From: Janibacter endophyticus
GTDB lineage: Bacteria; Actinomycetota; Actinomycetes; Actinomycetales; Dermatophilaceae
Reading direction: 5' to 3'
Length of the DNA: 64,000 nt
Assembly (NCBI RefSeq): GCF_016888335.1
Contig: NZ_JAFEJG010000004.1
Location: forward strand, 2,046,001 to 2,110,000
Within the stretch, counting starts at the first letter, position 1. Every line of letters begins with the position of its first letter. Below, one piece after another: positions 42,754-50,643 of this stretch. Position numbers and translations under genes: made by a program. The notes beneath the pieces are model-generated. The model was not told the origin of the DNA. It did no database searches and saw only the letters and a list, made by a program, of their open reading frames with translations.

Positions 42754-43743
42754 TCAGTCTCGGTGGATGTCCGACCGGCGACGGGTCGGCTCGTCGTCCG
42801 AGTCGAAGACGTTGAGCTCGCGGGTGTCGTCCGAGCGGGTCACCTCGTCGCGGTCGCCATCCTTCGTGCGAGCGCCACCGAGGAAGTGCAGGAGGAGGCC
42901 GCCGGCGAGAGCAAGCAGACCGAGAACCCCGGCGCCGAGCGGCACGGCCTTGCCGATGAGGGCGAGTCGACTGCCACTGTCCTTGGCCGACTCCACGTTC
43001 GCGGCGACGGTCTCCTCCGTGAACTCGAATTTGAGGTCGACCACTGTCTGACCGTCAGGCATCTTCTGGACCAGGTGCTGCTCCTGGTCCTGGATCGCGC
43101 CGGTCACCGGGTCGATCCACATCGTCTTCGTGGTGTCGTACTTGCCGGGTTCGCCGCCGATCTCGATGTCGCCGTCTTCGACGGTGTACTGGAACTTGTA
43201 GGTCTCGAGGCCGTCAATTTCCTCGACCCCCTCGAACGTGGTGTCGATCGCCTTCCCCACGTAGCTGTCCCAGAAGGGGTAGGTCTTCTGCTCAACGTCG
43301 AACGGGAACTTGTTGATCAGCCCCGACTTCTCCTCGGCGTCAGCCGGGAGGCCTTCGGCGTCGTTCACGGCCATCCCAGTCCGACGATCCGTAGCAAAGA
43401 CGTCGGTCCCGGCGGACACCAGGCGGTCGTCCGGGTCCTCGGCCGAAACACAGTCGGGCGCGTTGCCGTCCGGGTCCCGGACCAGGCAGGAGGAGTTGTG
43501 GAACACCACGACATCCTTTGTGGATGCCTCAGCGTCAGCCAGGGTGGTGCTAGATGCCTTGACGGGGGTCTGAACCAGCTCGTCCCCGTCATAGAGACCG
43601 GCAGTCCCTGCCAGACGAGTCACCGAGTTCGTGTCCAGCGGGGTCCGCTTTACCTGGCTGGAGGCGTAGAAGGTCGCCAGCAGGGACAGGACGATCAGAA
43701 AGGCTCCGACGAACACGAGCACCTTGGTCAACACACTGCGCAC
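42754..43743 (-). CDS. DUF3068 / PorA-family membrane-anchored protein
   Basis: A 329-residue protein with an N-terminal membrane helix (LVFVGAFLIVLSLLATFYA, about 9-27), a large extracytoplasmic domain of about 240 residues, a second helix near 272-292 and a charged cytoplasmic tail. The pattern matches DUF3068, sometimes annotated as porin PorA family. Motifs include YPFWDSYVGKAIDTTFEGVE. The GTG at 43743 has GGAGA upstream; a longer frame start runs into the intergenic dyads. Function unknown; it is the first gene of the glycan island. Confidence 0.78.
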   Translation of the reverse strand: MRSVLTKVLVFVGAFLIVLSLLATFYASSQVKRTPLDTNSVTRLAGTAGLYDGDELVQTPVKASSTTLADAEASTKDVVVFHNSSCLVRDPDGNAPDCVSAEDPDDRLVSAGTDVFATDRRTGMAVNDAEGLPADAEEKSGLINKFPFDVEQKTYPFWDSYVGKAIDTTFEGVEEIDGLETYKFQYTVEDGDIEIGGEPGKYDTTKTMWIDPVTGAIQDQEQHLVQKMPDGQTVVDLKFEFTEETVAANVESAKDSGSRLALIGKAVPLGAGVLGLLALAGGLLLHFLGGARTKDGDRDEVTRSDDTRELNVFDSDDEPTRRRSDIHRD

Positions 43744-43787
43744 TGGGCGGTCTCCTTGATAGCGCGGGGTGGCGGGGTCGGCTGAGG

Positions 43788-43826
43788 CTACCAGTGAAAG
43801 TGACCTGCTGGTAGCACTTGCAGGTC
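43788..43826. promoter_or_regulatory. Two overlapping dyads between divergent DUF3068 and acyltransferase genes
   Basis: CTACCAG-N13-CTGGTAG (43788-43814) interlocks with GACCTGC-N11-GCAGGTC (43802-43826). Overlapping dyads in a shared promoter region suggest one or two operators controlling both genes. Binding protein unknown. Confidence 0.4.
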
Positions 43827-43853
43827 GTGTCACATCCCCCTCTTACTGACCAG

Positions 43854-43859
43854 TAGAGT
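43854..43859 (+). promoter_or_regulatory. -10 hexamer of the acyltransferase gene, leaderless start
   Basis: TAGAGT ends 6 nt before the ATG at 43866. Confidence 0.5.
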
Positions 43860-43865
43860 GCCCGG

Positions 43866-45014
43866 ATGCAGAGCAATAGGTCAGGCCCAGGACGCGACCG
43901 CGCACTGGACGGCCTGCGCGGCCTGGCCCTCATCTTGGTGGTCGTGTCCCACGGGTGGGCACTGTGGCCGACACCAGAGGTCTCTGAGACAACACCCTGG
44001 GGACAAGCCATGCGCAGCGGGAACCTCGCGGTCACCGTCTTCCTGGTGGTCGGCGGGTATCTCCTCGTCAGGGGCTTCCTGAGCTTCCCTGAGGACGCGT
44101 CGCTCTGGGACCTTGGCCGATCCACCCTGCGCCGAGTCATCCGCATCGCGGTTCCTGTGCTGGTGCTCGTGCTAGCTGTGATCGCGGTATCCGTCCTTGA
44201 CGAGACCGACGAGTCCTCACCATCAACCACCCGGAAAAGCGCGTGGGCCGTTGTCACCTTCACCTGGAACTGGTACCTCCAGAACAACGCTCTAGAGGCC
44301 AGAAGTGACCTGGGGCACCTCTGGTTCGTGAGTATCTTCCTCCAGTCGACGGTCCTGTTGACCGGGCTCTACGTCGTGCTGCGCCGACGCATCTGGGCGT
44401 TTCTTCTCGTGGTCATCGCGCTCCTCGCCCTGGTTATCTGGTGGCGCGCACACCTGGCGGGCCAGGACACCGACACACTAAACATGCTCCTGCGCACGAC
44501 CACCCGGACCGACGGCATGCTCTGGGGAGCGCTCCTGGCAGGTACCCAACGATGGTGGGGACAGGTGCGCAGGCCGGCCAATGCAGGCCTCCTCACGGGA
44601 CTGCTGGTCCTCTTGGCCCTCATGCTGACGGTGGGCAACTCCGACGACTACTTCCGCTGGCAGGGTCAGCTCATGGTCTTGGCCACCGCGCTGTGCGTCG
44701 GCGCCCTCGTCAATGGGGCAAGCCTGTCTCGGACCGGACGAGCGCTGAGCACGTCCGTGCTTTCGTGGTTGGGCAGGAACTCACTGACCATCTATGTCTG
44801 GCACTACCCCACCTTCTTCTTCGTCGCCCGGCACACGGGCGACTGGAACTGGCCGTCCAGGACAGCAGTGGGGCTGGCCCTCACAGCTGCCCTGAGCTAC
44901 GTCCTGGTGCGAAATGTGGAGCAGCCGATCGGGACATGGCTCCGGACCTGGCGGTGGACCCGCGCCTCTTCAGCGACGGCGGGTTCTGTCCCGAAGCGTA
45001 TGGATCCGCTCTAG
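43866..45014 (+). CDS. Acyltransferase-3 family membrane protein
   Basis: A 382-residue protein with about ten hydrophobic helices and the family's N-terminal RALDGLRGLALILVVVSHG, in which R18 and H29 form the usual R-x10-H active-site pair. Such enzymes O-acetylate or acylate surface polysaccharides and teichoic acids. The next gene is on the opposite strand and the two 3' ends overlap by 45 nt. Within this island it probably decorates the exported glycan. Confidence 0.88.
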   Translation: MQSNRSGPGRDRALDGLRGLALILVVVSHGWALWPTPEVSETTPWGQAMRSGNLAVTVFLVVGGYLLVRGFLSFPEDASLWDLGRSTLRRVIRIAVPVLVLVLAVIAVSVLDETDESSPSTTRKSAWAVVTFTWNWYLQNNALEARSDLGHLWFVSIFLQSTVLLTGLYVVLRRRIWAFLLVVIALLALVIWWRAHLAGQDTDTLNMLLRTTTRTDGMLWGALLAGTQRWWGQVRRPANAGLLTGLLVLLALMLTVGNSDDYFRWQGQLMVLATALCVGALVNGASLSRTGRALSTSVLSWLGRNSLTIYVWHYPTFFFVARHTGDWNWPSRTAVGLALTAALSYVLVRNVEQPIGTWLRTWRWTRASSATAGSVPKRMDPL

Positions 45015-45821
45015 GACCTTCTGGGCCGTCTCGTCCGAGAGACCCAGCCGCCGCTTGAGACGGTCATAGACGTCAAGCGCCACGCCGTCCGCCCAGATCA
45101 TGTAGCGACGTATTCCCGCACCGGGGCGCGCTCGGTACTGCGTCGCCCTCCGGACCGTCGACTCTTCCTTGGTGAAGTAGTAGAGCGCGAGCGAACGCCG
45201 CGCTTCGCCTTCGGGGCACTGCAAGCCGTCGGGGTGGCCGTGGAAGCTCTCGTCGCTCGTGGTGAAGACAAGCATCCGGTTCCCCGCAGGCGTGACCTTG
45301 CCCTCGCAACGCGTGATCGCCTTGTCCCACAGCTCCAGCTGTCCACCCCACTCTTCGGGCCATGACTCGTTGAGGTACAGGAGGATGTTCACCCGCCTAG
45401 CCCAGTTCGAGTGGTCGTGATGGGTGGAGAAGTCCGTGTGGATGTTGAGGTGTCCGCCGCGCAAGGTCTGGTGCAGCCCGCCTCCGTCCATCGACCAGTC
45501 CGGGATGAGTCCAGCGATCCCGGTCAGCTCAGACAGGTAGGCGACGAACTCGTCCGAGCAGAGCTCTTGCGCCACCGCCTTGAGGTTCGGACCCCACGAC
45601 TCAGGCTCCGTGTTGGAGTACTTCGTCTCGTTGACGTGCAGGTACCCCTTCCAGAGCGGATCGTCCACGGCTGGGAATTCCGAGACTGCTGCCGCGAAGG
45701 CTTCCGGGAAGAGAACGTCATCGATAACCGTGTGCGGGTAGGGCCTCGCTCGCCGATACTCCTCGGCTGATTCCGGCAGGGCGGCACGGAGGCGTTCGAG
45801 GTCCACAAGACGAGCAGCCAT
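44970..45821 (-). CDS. 2OG-Fe(II) oxygenase superfamily protein
   Basis: A 283-residue prolyl-4-hydroxylase-like oxygenase. The iron triad fits H128 and D130 in NIHTDFSTHHDH with H194 in ESFHGHPDGL, and R208 or R209 in ARRSLALYYF for the 2-oxoglutarate carboxylate. Related proteins in surface-polysaccharide loci are thought to hydroxylate sugars or acyl groups; the substrate here is unknown. It overlaps the converging acyltransferase by 45 nt and is divergent from the glycosyltransferase fusion. Confidence 0.85.
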   Translation of the reverse strand: MAARLVDLERLRAALPESAEEYRRARPYPHTVIDDVLFPEAFAAAVSEFPAVDDPLWKGYLHVNETKYSNTEPESWGPNLKAVAQELCSDEFVAYLSELTGIAGLIPDWSMDGGGLHQTLRGGHLNIHTDFSTHHDHSNWARRVNILLYLNESWPEEWGGQLELWDKAITRCEGKVTPAGNRMLVFTTSDESFHGHPDGLQCPEGEARRSLALYYFTKEESTVRRATQYRARPGAGIRRYMIWADGVALDVYDRLKRRLGLSDETAQKVLERIHTLRDRTRRR

Positions 45822-45868
45822 GACAGCGGATCATGTCACAGACCGAGTGACGTTACCGACCGTTCAGT

Positions 45869-45874
45869 TACGAT
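45869..45874 (+). promoter_or_regulatory. -10 hexamer for the glycosyltransferase run
   Basis: TACGAT predicts a start near 45881 and a leader of about 50 nt ending in GGAGATGG before the TTG at 45933. An out-of-frame GTG sits exactly at the predicted start. Confidence 0.4.
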
Positions 45875-45932
45875 GCTGGCGTGCGGGGCCCCAGGTCGGG
45901 CGGCCTCGGCGATCCACGAACTTGGAGATGGC

Positions 45933-47399
45933 TTGAGCTCTTCCAGCATGCCCACACCGCAACGGCACAACCCTCGGATCGGTGTGCTCGTCGTCGCTTA
46001 CAACGCGGAGAAGACGCTCGCTGCCACCTTGGACCGTCTCCCGGACTCGTTCCGGGACGTCGTCGACCACATCCTACTCGCCGACGATGCCAGCCAGGAC
46101 GCCACGTACGAGATCGGGCGTGCGTATCAGTCAACCTCTCCCCTGCCGATGACGGTCGTGCGTCATCCGAAGAACCTAGGGTACGGCGGCAACCAAAAGG
46201 CAGGCTACGAATGGGCGATCAGTCATGGGCTCGACATCGTCGTCCTCTTGCACGGCGACGGGCAGTACGCCCCCGAGATCATCGAGGAGCTGGTCAAGCC
46301 CATCGCTGAGGGAGAGGCGGATGCCGTATTCGGATCGCGCATGATGATCAAGGGCGGCGCTCTGAAGGGCGGTATGCCGCTGTACAAGTTCGTGGGGAAC
46401 CGCATCCTGACGACCGGACAGAACCGGCTGACAGGACTGCGCCTCAGCGAGTGGCACAGTGGCTACCGCGCCTACAGCGTCCCGGCCCTCGCTCAGCTGG
46501 ATATGCAGCACTACTCCGACGACTTCGACTTCGATACCGAGATCATCCTGGGCCTCCACAACGCGGGTAGGACCATCGCAGAGGTGCCTATCCCGACCTA
46601 CTACGGTGACGAGATCTGCCATGTGAACGGCCTCGTGTACGCCAAGAACGTGGTCCTTGACGTCCTGGCCTACCGAGCTGCACGAATGGGATTCGGGCAC
46701 CGCGGTACCGCCATCGATGCGAGCGCTTATCAGCTCAAGCCATCCCCGAGCTCGTCCCACGGGGTGCTTCTGTCGTGGCTCGCCAGCAGTCCGACGAGCC
46801 TCGTCCTGGACGTCGGCTGCTCAGACGGCCGGTTCGGTGCTGCGGTACGCCAGCAGGGGCATACGGTGCACGGCGTGGACATCGTCAAGCACGACGACGT
46901 CGAGGGACGGCTCGACGGCTTCTTCGAAGGAGACCTCAGCGGAGGTCTCCCTGAGGAAACGACGGTTCTCTACGAGAGGATCGTCGCGGCCGATGTCCTG
47001 GAGCACGTGGTCGATCCGGGAGCCTTGCTCGACTCCATCGTCGAGCATCTCGCTCCCGGCGGAGAGATCATCATCTCCGTCCCGAACATCAGCCACTGGT
47101 ACCCCCGCTTCAGAATCGCCGTCGGTCTCTTCGGCTATGACTCCCGAGGACCTCTCGACGAAGGCCACGTGCGCTTCTTCACGCGGCGGACGTTCGCCAA
47201 GCTGCTGAGTGACCACGGCCTGAAGATCGTCGAAGCCAGGACCGTCGGAGCGCCTGTCGACGTCGTCGATCGCGCCGGTCCCCGGACGGTGATCACCTCG
47301 ATCGTCCGACGCCTGGCCGGCGTCGATCACGCCCTGGCCAGGGCGTGGCCGACGATGTTCGGGTACCAGCTTCTTTACCGGGTCCAGCGAGCGGCGTGA
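45933..47399 (+). CDS. Bifunctional glycosyltransferase family 2 / SAM methyltransferase
   Basis: A 488-residue fusion. The N-terminal half is a GT2 of the dolichyl-phosphate mannose synthase kind (IGVLVVAYNAEKTLAATL; DD at 51-52; DGQY at 109-112; acceptor region WHSGYRAYS near 174). The C-terminal half is a methyltransferase with motif I VLDVGCSDGRFG at 291-302 and VLEHVVDPGALLDSIV near 355. I chose the TTG at 45933 because GGAGATGG precedes it at proper spacing; an ATG at 45948 is the alternative. Its stop overlaps the next gene's GTG, so the island genes are coupled. Confidence 0.88.
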   Translation: MSSSSMPTPQRHNPRIGVLVVAYNAEKTLAATLDRLPDSFRDVVDHILLADDASQDATYEIGRAYQSTSPLPMTVVRHPKNLGYGGNQKAGYEWAISHGLDIVVLLHGDGQYAPEIIEELVKPIAEGEADAVFGSRMMIKGGALKGGMPLYKFVGNRILTTGQNRLTGLRLSEWHSGYRAYSVPALAQLDMQHYSDDFDFDTEIILGLHNAGRTIAEVPIPTYYGDEICHVNGLVYAKNVVLDVLAYRAARMGFGHRGTAIDASAYQLKPSPSSSHGVLLSWLASSPTSLVLDVGCSDGRFGAAVRQQGHTVHGVDIVKHDDVEGRLDGFFEGDLSGGLPEETTVLYERIVAADVLEHVVDPGALLDSIVEHLAPGGEIIISVPNISHWYPRFRIAVGLFGYDSRGPLDEGHVRFFTRRTFAKLLSDHGLKIVEARTVGAPVDVVDRAGPRTVITSIVRRLAGVDHALARAWPTMFGYQLLYRVQRAA

Positions 47400-49414
47400 A
47401 AGCACACCCGCACTTCCGCGAGTACGTCATCTCGACCCTTGGGTTGGTCTGCGGCGGCGCTGTCTTCATAGCCACTCTCCTAGGGTTTGGATGGAACCCG
47501 GGCAGGACGGCCAACTCGCTGGGGTATGCCTCGAACTTCTTCGACATCCAAGGACGCGCCCTCCTGGACGGGAACCTTGCGGTTCCACCGGACTCGCTCG
47601 GGATCGAAGGATTCGTCATCGAGGGCAAGACCTACATGTACTTTCCCCCGTTCCCTGCGATCGCTCGATTGCCGATCCTCATGACGACCGACGAGTTCGA
47701 CGGACGCCTGACGGTTCTCATGATGGCGCTGGCTTGGTCGCTCTTCGCTGCCATGTCCGTGCGAGTCGTCTGGCTGGCGCGATCGGTCATGGGCCGGACT
47801 GGAACGCCACGGCCTGGCGAGAGCGTTGCGCTTGGGGGCCTTATTGCTGCGATCACAGGTGGAACGGTCCTCACCTTCGACGCAGCACTTCCTTGGGTCT
47901 ACCACGAGGTGTACCTCTGGGCCGCCGCCTTCTTCATGTTGGCGGCTGTGTGGTTGGTGCGATTCGCCATCCGACCGACGGTGCTCGCCGCTGCTTGGGT
48001 AGGAGCGGCAGCGCTCGGGGCAGTGCTGACCAGAACGACCGGTGGCTTCGCCCTGGCGATCGTCTGCCTCTCCTACGGGAGCTTTCTCTGGCTCCGCAGC
48101 GGTGCTGCCAGCCGGGTTCCAGCACTCTCCCTTATCTTGGCTGGTGCCGTACCGATCTCTGCCTCCGTCCTGCTCAACCAGGTCAAGTTCGGGCATCCTT
48201 ACCTCTTCCCCCTCGAGCACCAGGTGTTCTCGTCGGTCAACGAGCATCGTCGTCTCGCCCTGGAGAGCAACGGAGGGACTATCACCGGGCCGCAGTTCAT
48301 CCCAAGCACGACAGCGGCATACCTGAGACCCGATGGAATCCGTTTTACGGAGCACTTTCCATGGGTGTCGCTCCCCGCCCGTCCCGCCCACCCTGTCGGC
48401 GAGGTCATCCTCGATCAGACCTATCGGACCGGCTCCGTACCTGCGTTCATGCCCCTGCTCACGCTGCTGACGCTGATCGCTGTGCTGATGATCCCGGTGC
48501 TGCTCCGTCGTCGCCGTACTCGAAGCCTGCTGCTGCCCATGCTCGCAGGGGGCCTCCTCGTCGGCCCGGTCCTTATGTACGGGTACATCACACACCGCTA
48601 CACGAGCGAGTTCGTGCCGCTCTTGGCGATCGGCAGCGCGGTGGGCCTGTGCGGAATCTGGTCATGCTTGGAGGCGCGCCACCGACTGATCCCTCTGGCT
48701 GCTGCCGGGATAGTCGTCGTGAGTGCAGCTGCGAGCCTCGCCTTCCAGGCCTTGACCGGATATCAGGCCGCGGTCTTCGGTGAGCGCGGTCCGGCTCTTC
48801 AGGAGTACGTTTCTCGACAGCTAGACCTCCCGGGCGCCGCCTCGCTGACACAGCAGATCGTCCGCGCTGAGACCCTTCCCGAGCAGGGGAGGACTGACTC
48901 CTTGCTGGTACAGGGCGACTGCGACGCCTTGTACGTCAATACCGGCGATACCTACGACCACTGGGTTCTGGTCGAGCAGCGACCGCAGGTCGTCGGCCTG
49001 ACGCTGAAGGACAGGTACCGGGTCGGGAGGGTTCCGCTGTTCCGGATCGAGGGCCCCGCCGTACGACAGGTGGCTATCGAGCTAACCGAGGGTCGGCTAG
49101 CGCGTTTCGTCGTCACTGCGAGAGACGGGGAGGTGCCGGGCCCGTGGTTCACGATGTACGAGGGATCTGAGGTACGGCTTGGGTTGGGCATCCGCTCGGA
49201 CCTGGGCTACGCGCAGATCACCAGCACCCCTGGGGGCCACGTGGCGTTCGTGCCTTGGGCCACCTACGACCCCGACACCTGGATCACCCGGCCAGGAAGC
49301 ATCACCGCACTCGACAACCAGGAACTCGCAAGTCGACGGGGCTTGCGGGTACAGGATCGCACCGGCGTGCCACTTCCCTTGTGCCAGCGAGTCCTCGCTG
49401 CCGCCCAGAATTAG
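47396..49414 (+). CDS. Large GT-C-like membrane protein, island
   Basis: A 672-residue protein with about ten hydrophobic helices in residues 10-470, then a soluble C-terminal domain of about 180 residues. The helix pattern and a first loop rich in acidic and aromatic residues (ANSLGYASNFFDIQGRALL) resemble polyprenyl-phosphate-dependent GT-C transferases, but I cannot name the family. The C-terminal domain contains LLVQGDCDALYVNTGD and looks like a beta-rich carbohydrate-binding fold. The GTG overlaps the upstream stop. Probably it acts on a lipid-linked sugar at the outer face. Confidence 0.7.
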   Translation: MKAHPHFREYVISTLGLVCGGAVFIATLLGFGWNPGRTANSLGYASNFFDIQGRALLDGNLAVPPDSLGIEGFVIEGKTYMYFPPFPAIARLPILMTTDEFDGRLTVLMMALAWSLFAAMSVRVVWLARSVMGRTGTPRPGESVALGGLIAAITGGTVLTFDAALPWVYHEVYLWAAAFFMLAAVWLVRFAIRPTVLAAAWVGAAALGAVLTRTTGGFALAIVCLSYGSFLWLRSGAASRVPALSLILAGAVPISASVLLNQVKFGHPYLFPLEHQVFSSVNEHRRLALESNGGTITGPQFIPSTTAAYLRPDGIRFTEHFPWVSLPARPAHPVGEVILDQTYRTGSVPAFMPLLTLLTLIAVLMIPVLLRRRRTRSLLLPMLAGGLLVGPVLMYGYITHRYTSEFVPLLAIGSAVGLCGIWSCLEARHRLIPLAAAGIVVVSAAASLAFQALTGYQAAVFGERGPALQEYVSRQLDLPGAASLTQQIVRAETLPEQGRTDSLLVQGDCDALYVNTGDTYDHWVLVEQRPQVVGLTLKDRYRVGRVPLFRIEGPAVRQVAIELTEGRLARFVVTARDGEVPGPWFTMYEGSEVRLGLGIRSDLGYAQITSTPGGHVAFVPWATYDPDTWITRPGSITALDNQELASRRGLRVQDRTGVPLPLCQRVLAAAQN

Positions 49415-49415
49415 C

Positions 49416-50522
49416 GTGAAGATCCTCTTCCTCGCCTGGCGAGATGTGCGTCATCCCGAGGCGGGTGGCTCGGAGCGGTATGTCCAGACCCTCGCCAGCC
49501 AACTGGTGCAGCGCGGACATCACGTGACGGTTCGCTCTCCCCGTTACCCGGGTGCGCCCGCCGTCGAGATCATTGATGGCGTCCGGCATGAACGCGCCGG
49601 CGGCCGTCTGACCGTATACGCGAGAAGTTTCGTCCGAGCAGCTGTCGCAGACCCAGACACGGTGATCGTGGATGTCTGCAACGGGCTGCCCTTCTGGGCC
49701 GGATTGCTCCCGGGACGGCCGGTTGTCCTTCTCGTCCACCATGTGCACCGAGCTCAGTGGCAGATGATCTACCCGGGACTTGTCGGAAGAGCGGGTTGGT
49801 TCATCGAGGCCCGGCTGGCACCCACGGTGTATCGCCATGGCGTTGCGGTCGCTGTTTCGGACTCAACCCGGCGAGATCTTGAAGAACTCGGCTACGAAGC
49901 TGACCGAGTGCACGTTGTCCGCAATGCTCCCCTGTCTCGAGCCCGCCCAGCCACGAGGCGCACGGATGAGCGTGAGGCGCGTCTGGTGGTTCTGGGACGG
50001 CTCGTGCCCCACAAGCAGATCGAGCACGCCCTGCATGTCGTGGCTGCACTGGCGCCGAGGTTTCCGGGCATGACGTTGGACATCGTGGGAGACGGCTGGT
50101 GGCGCGATCGGCTCGTGGCGCACGCTCGTCAGCTCGGCATCGGCAGTCGGGTCCATTTCCACGGGTTCGTCAGCGAAGATACGAAGTGGGAACTCCTCGA
50201 GCAGGCGAGTGTGATGATCATGCCGTCCGCCAAAGAGGGATGGTGCTTGGCAGTCTCCGAGGCTGGCTTGTGCGAGACGCCGACCATCGGCTACCGGAGC
50301 AGCGGAGGACTGACCGAGTCAGTCGTCGACGGGGAGACCGGCTGGATCGTCGATGACCTGGGCGAGATGGTGACCATCATTGAGTCGGCCCTGCACGATC
50401 CCGACCTGATCCTTGAGCTTGGGCGAGCAGCTAGAGAGTACGCCGAACTCCTGGACGCGACACTTTCGGCCCAGGAGTTCGAGGGTGTGCTTGAGCGGGC
50501 GCTCAGCGCTCGCCGTAGGTGA
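49416..50522 (+). CDS. Glycosyltransferase family 4
   Basis: A 368-residue GT-B enzyme. The N-terminal Rossmann domain opens with WRDVRHPEAGGSERYVQTLA, and the nucleotide-sugar site holds the E-x7-E motif in KEGWCLAVSEAGLCETPTIG with GGLTESVVDGETGWIV after it. The GTG at 49416 lies two bases after the preceding stop, without an evident ribosome binding site, so it relies on coupling. Its 3' end overlaps the small minus-strand gene by 20 nt. Confidence 0.9.
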   Translation: MKILFLAWRDVRHPEAGGSERYVQTLASQLVQRGHHVTVRSPRYPGAPAVEIIDGVRHERAGGRLTVYARSFVRAAVADPDTVIVDVCNGLPFWAGLLPGRPVVLLVHHVHRAQWQMIYPGLVGRAGWFIEARLAPTVYRHGVAVAVSDSTRRDLEELGYEADRVHVVRNAPLSRARPATRRTDEREARLVVLGRLVPHKQIEHALHVVAALAPRFPGMTLDIVGDGWWRDRLVAHARQLGIGSRVHFHGFVSEDTKWELLEQASVMIMPSAKEGWCLAVSEAGLCETPTIGYRSSGGLTESVVDGETGWIVDDLGEMVTIIESALHDPDLILELGRAAREYAELLDATLSAQEFEGVLERALSARRR

Positions 50523-50643
50523 TCACCGGCTGGTCTGCCGGGTTCTCATCCGGCGCGCCGATTGTCGCCGTCACGAGGCCGAACAGGCTCATAGTCGCCA
50601 GGAGGGCACCAGCAACCGCGGGCGCAACGATGTTTGCAATCAT
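50503..50643 (-). CDS. Small DUF2613-like membrane or secreted protein (46 aa)
   Basis: Translating the minus strand from the ATG at 50643 gives 46 residues: a hydrophobic helix (IVAPAVAGALLATMSLFGLV) followed by TATIGAPDENPADQPVITYGER. This fits DUF2613, a family of tiny actinobacterial proteins. In M. tuberculosis a similar one (Rv0236A) adjoins the arabinofuranosyltransferase gene aftD. Here the ATG shares one base with the stop of the upstream 578-residue membrane protein (TGATG), so the two are translated together. Gene finders may miss it because of length and the 20-nt overlap with the GT4 gene. Confidence 0.72.
   Translation of the reverse strand: MIANIVAPAVAGALLATMSLFGLVTATIGAPDENPADQPVITYGER

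Noticed and set aside
45881-46309. Leaderless GTG frame of 142 codons at the predicted transcription start
   Set aside because: It is out of frame with the glycosyltransferase fusion, Arg-rich, and has no similarity to known proteins.
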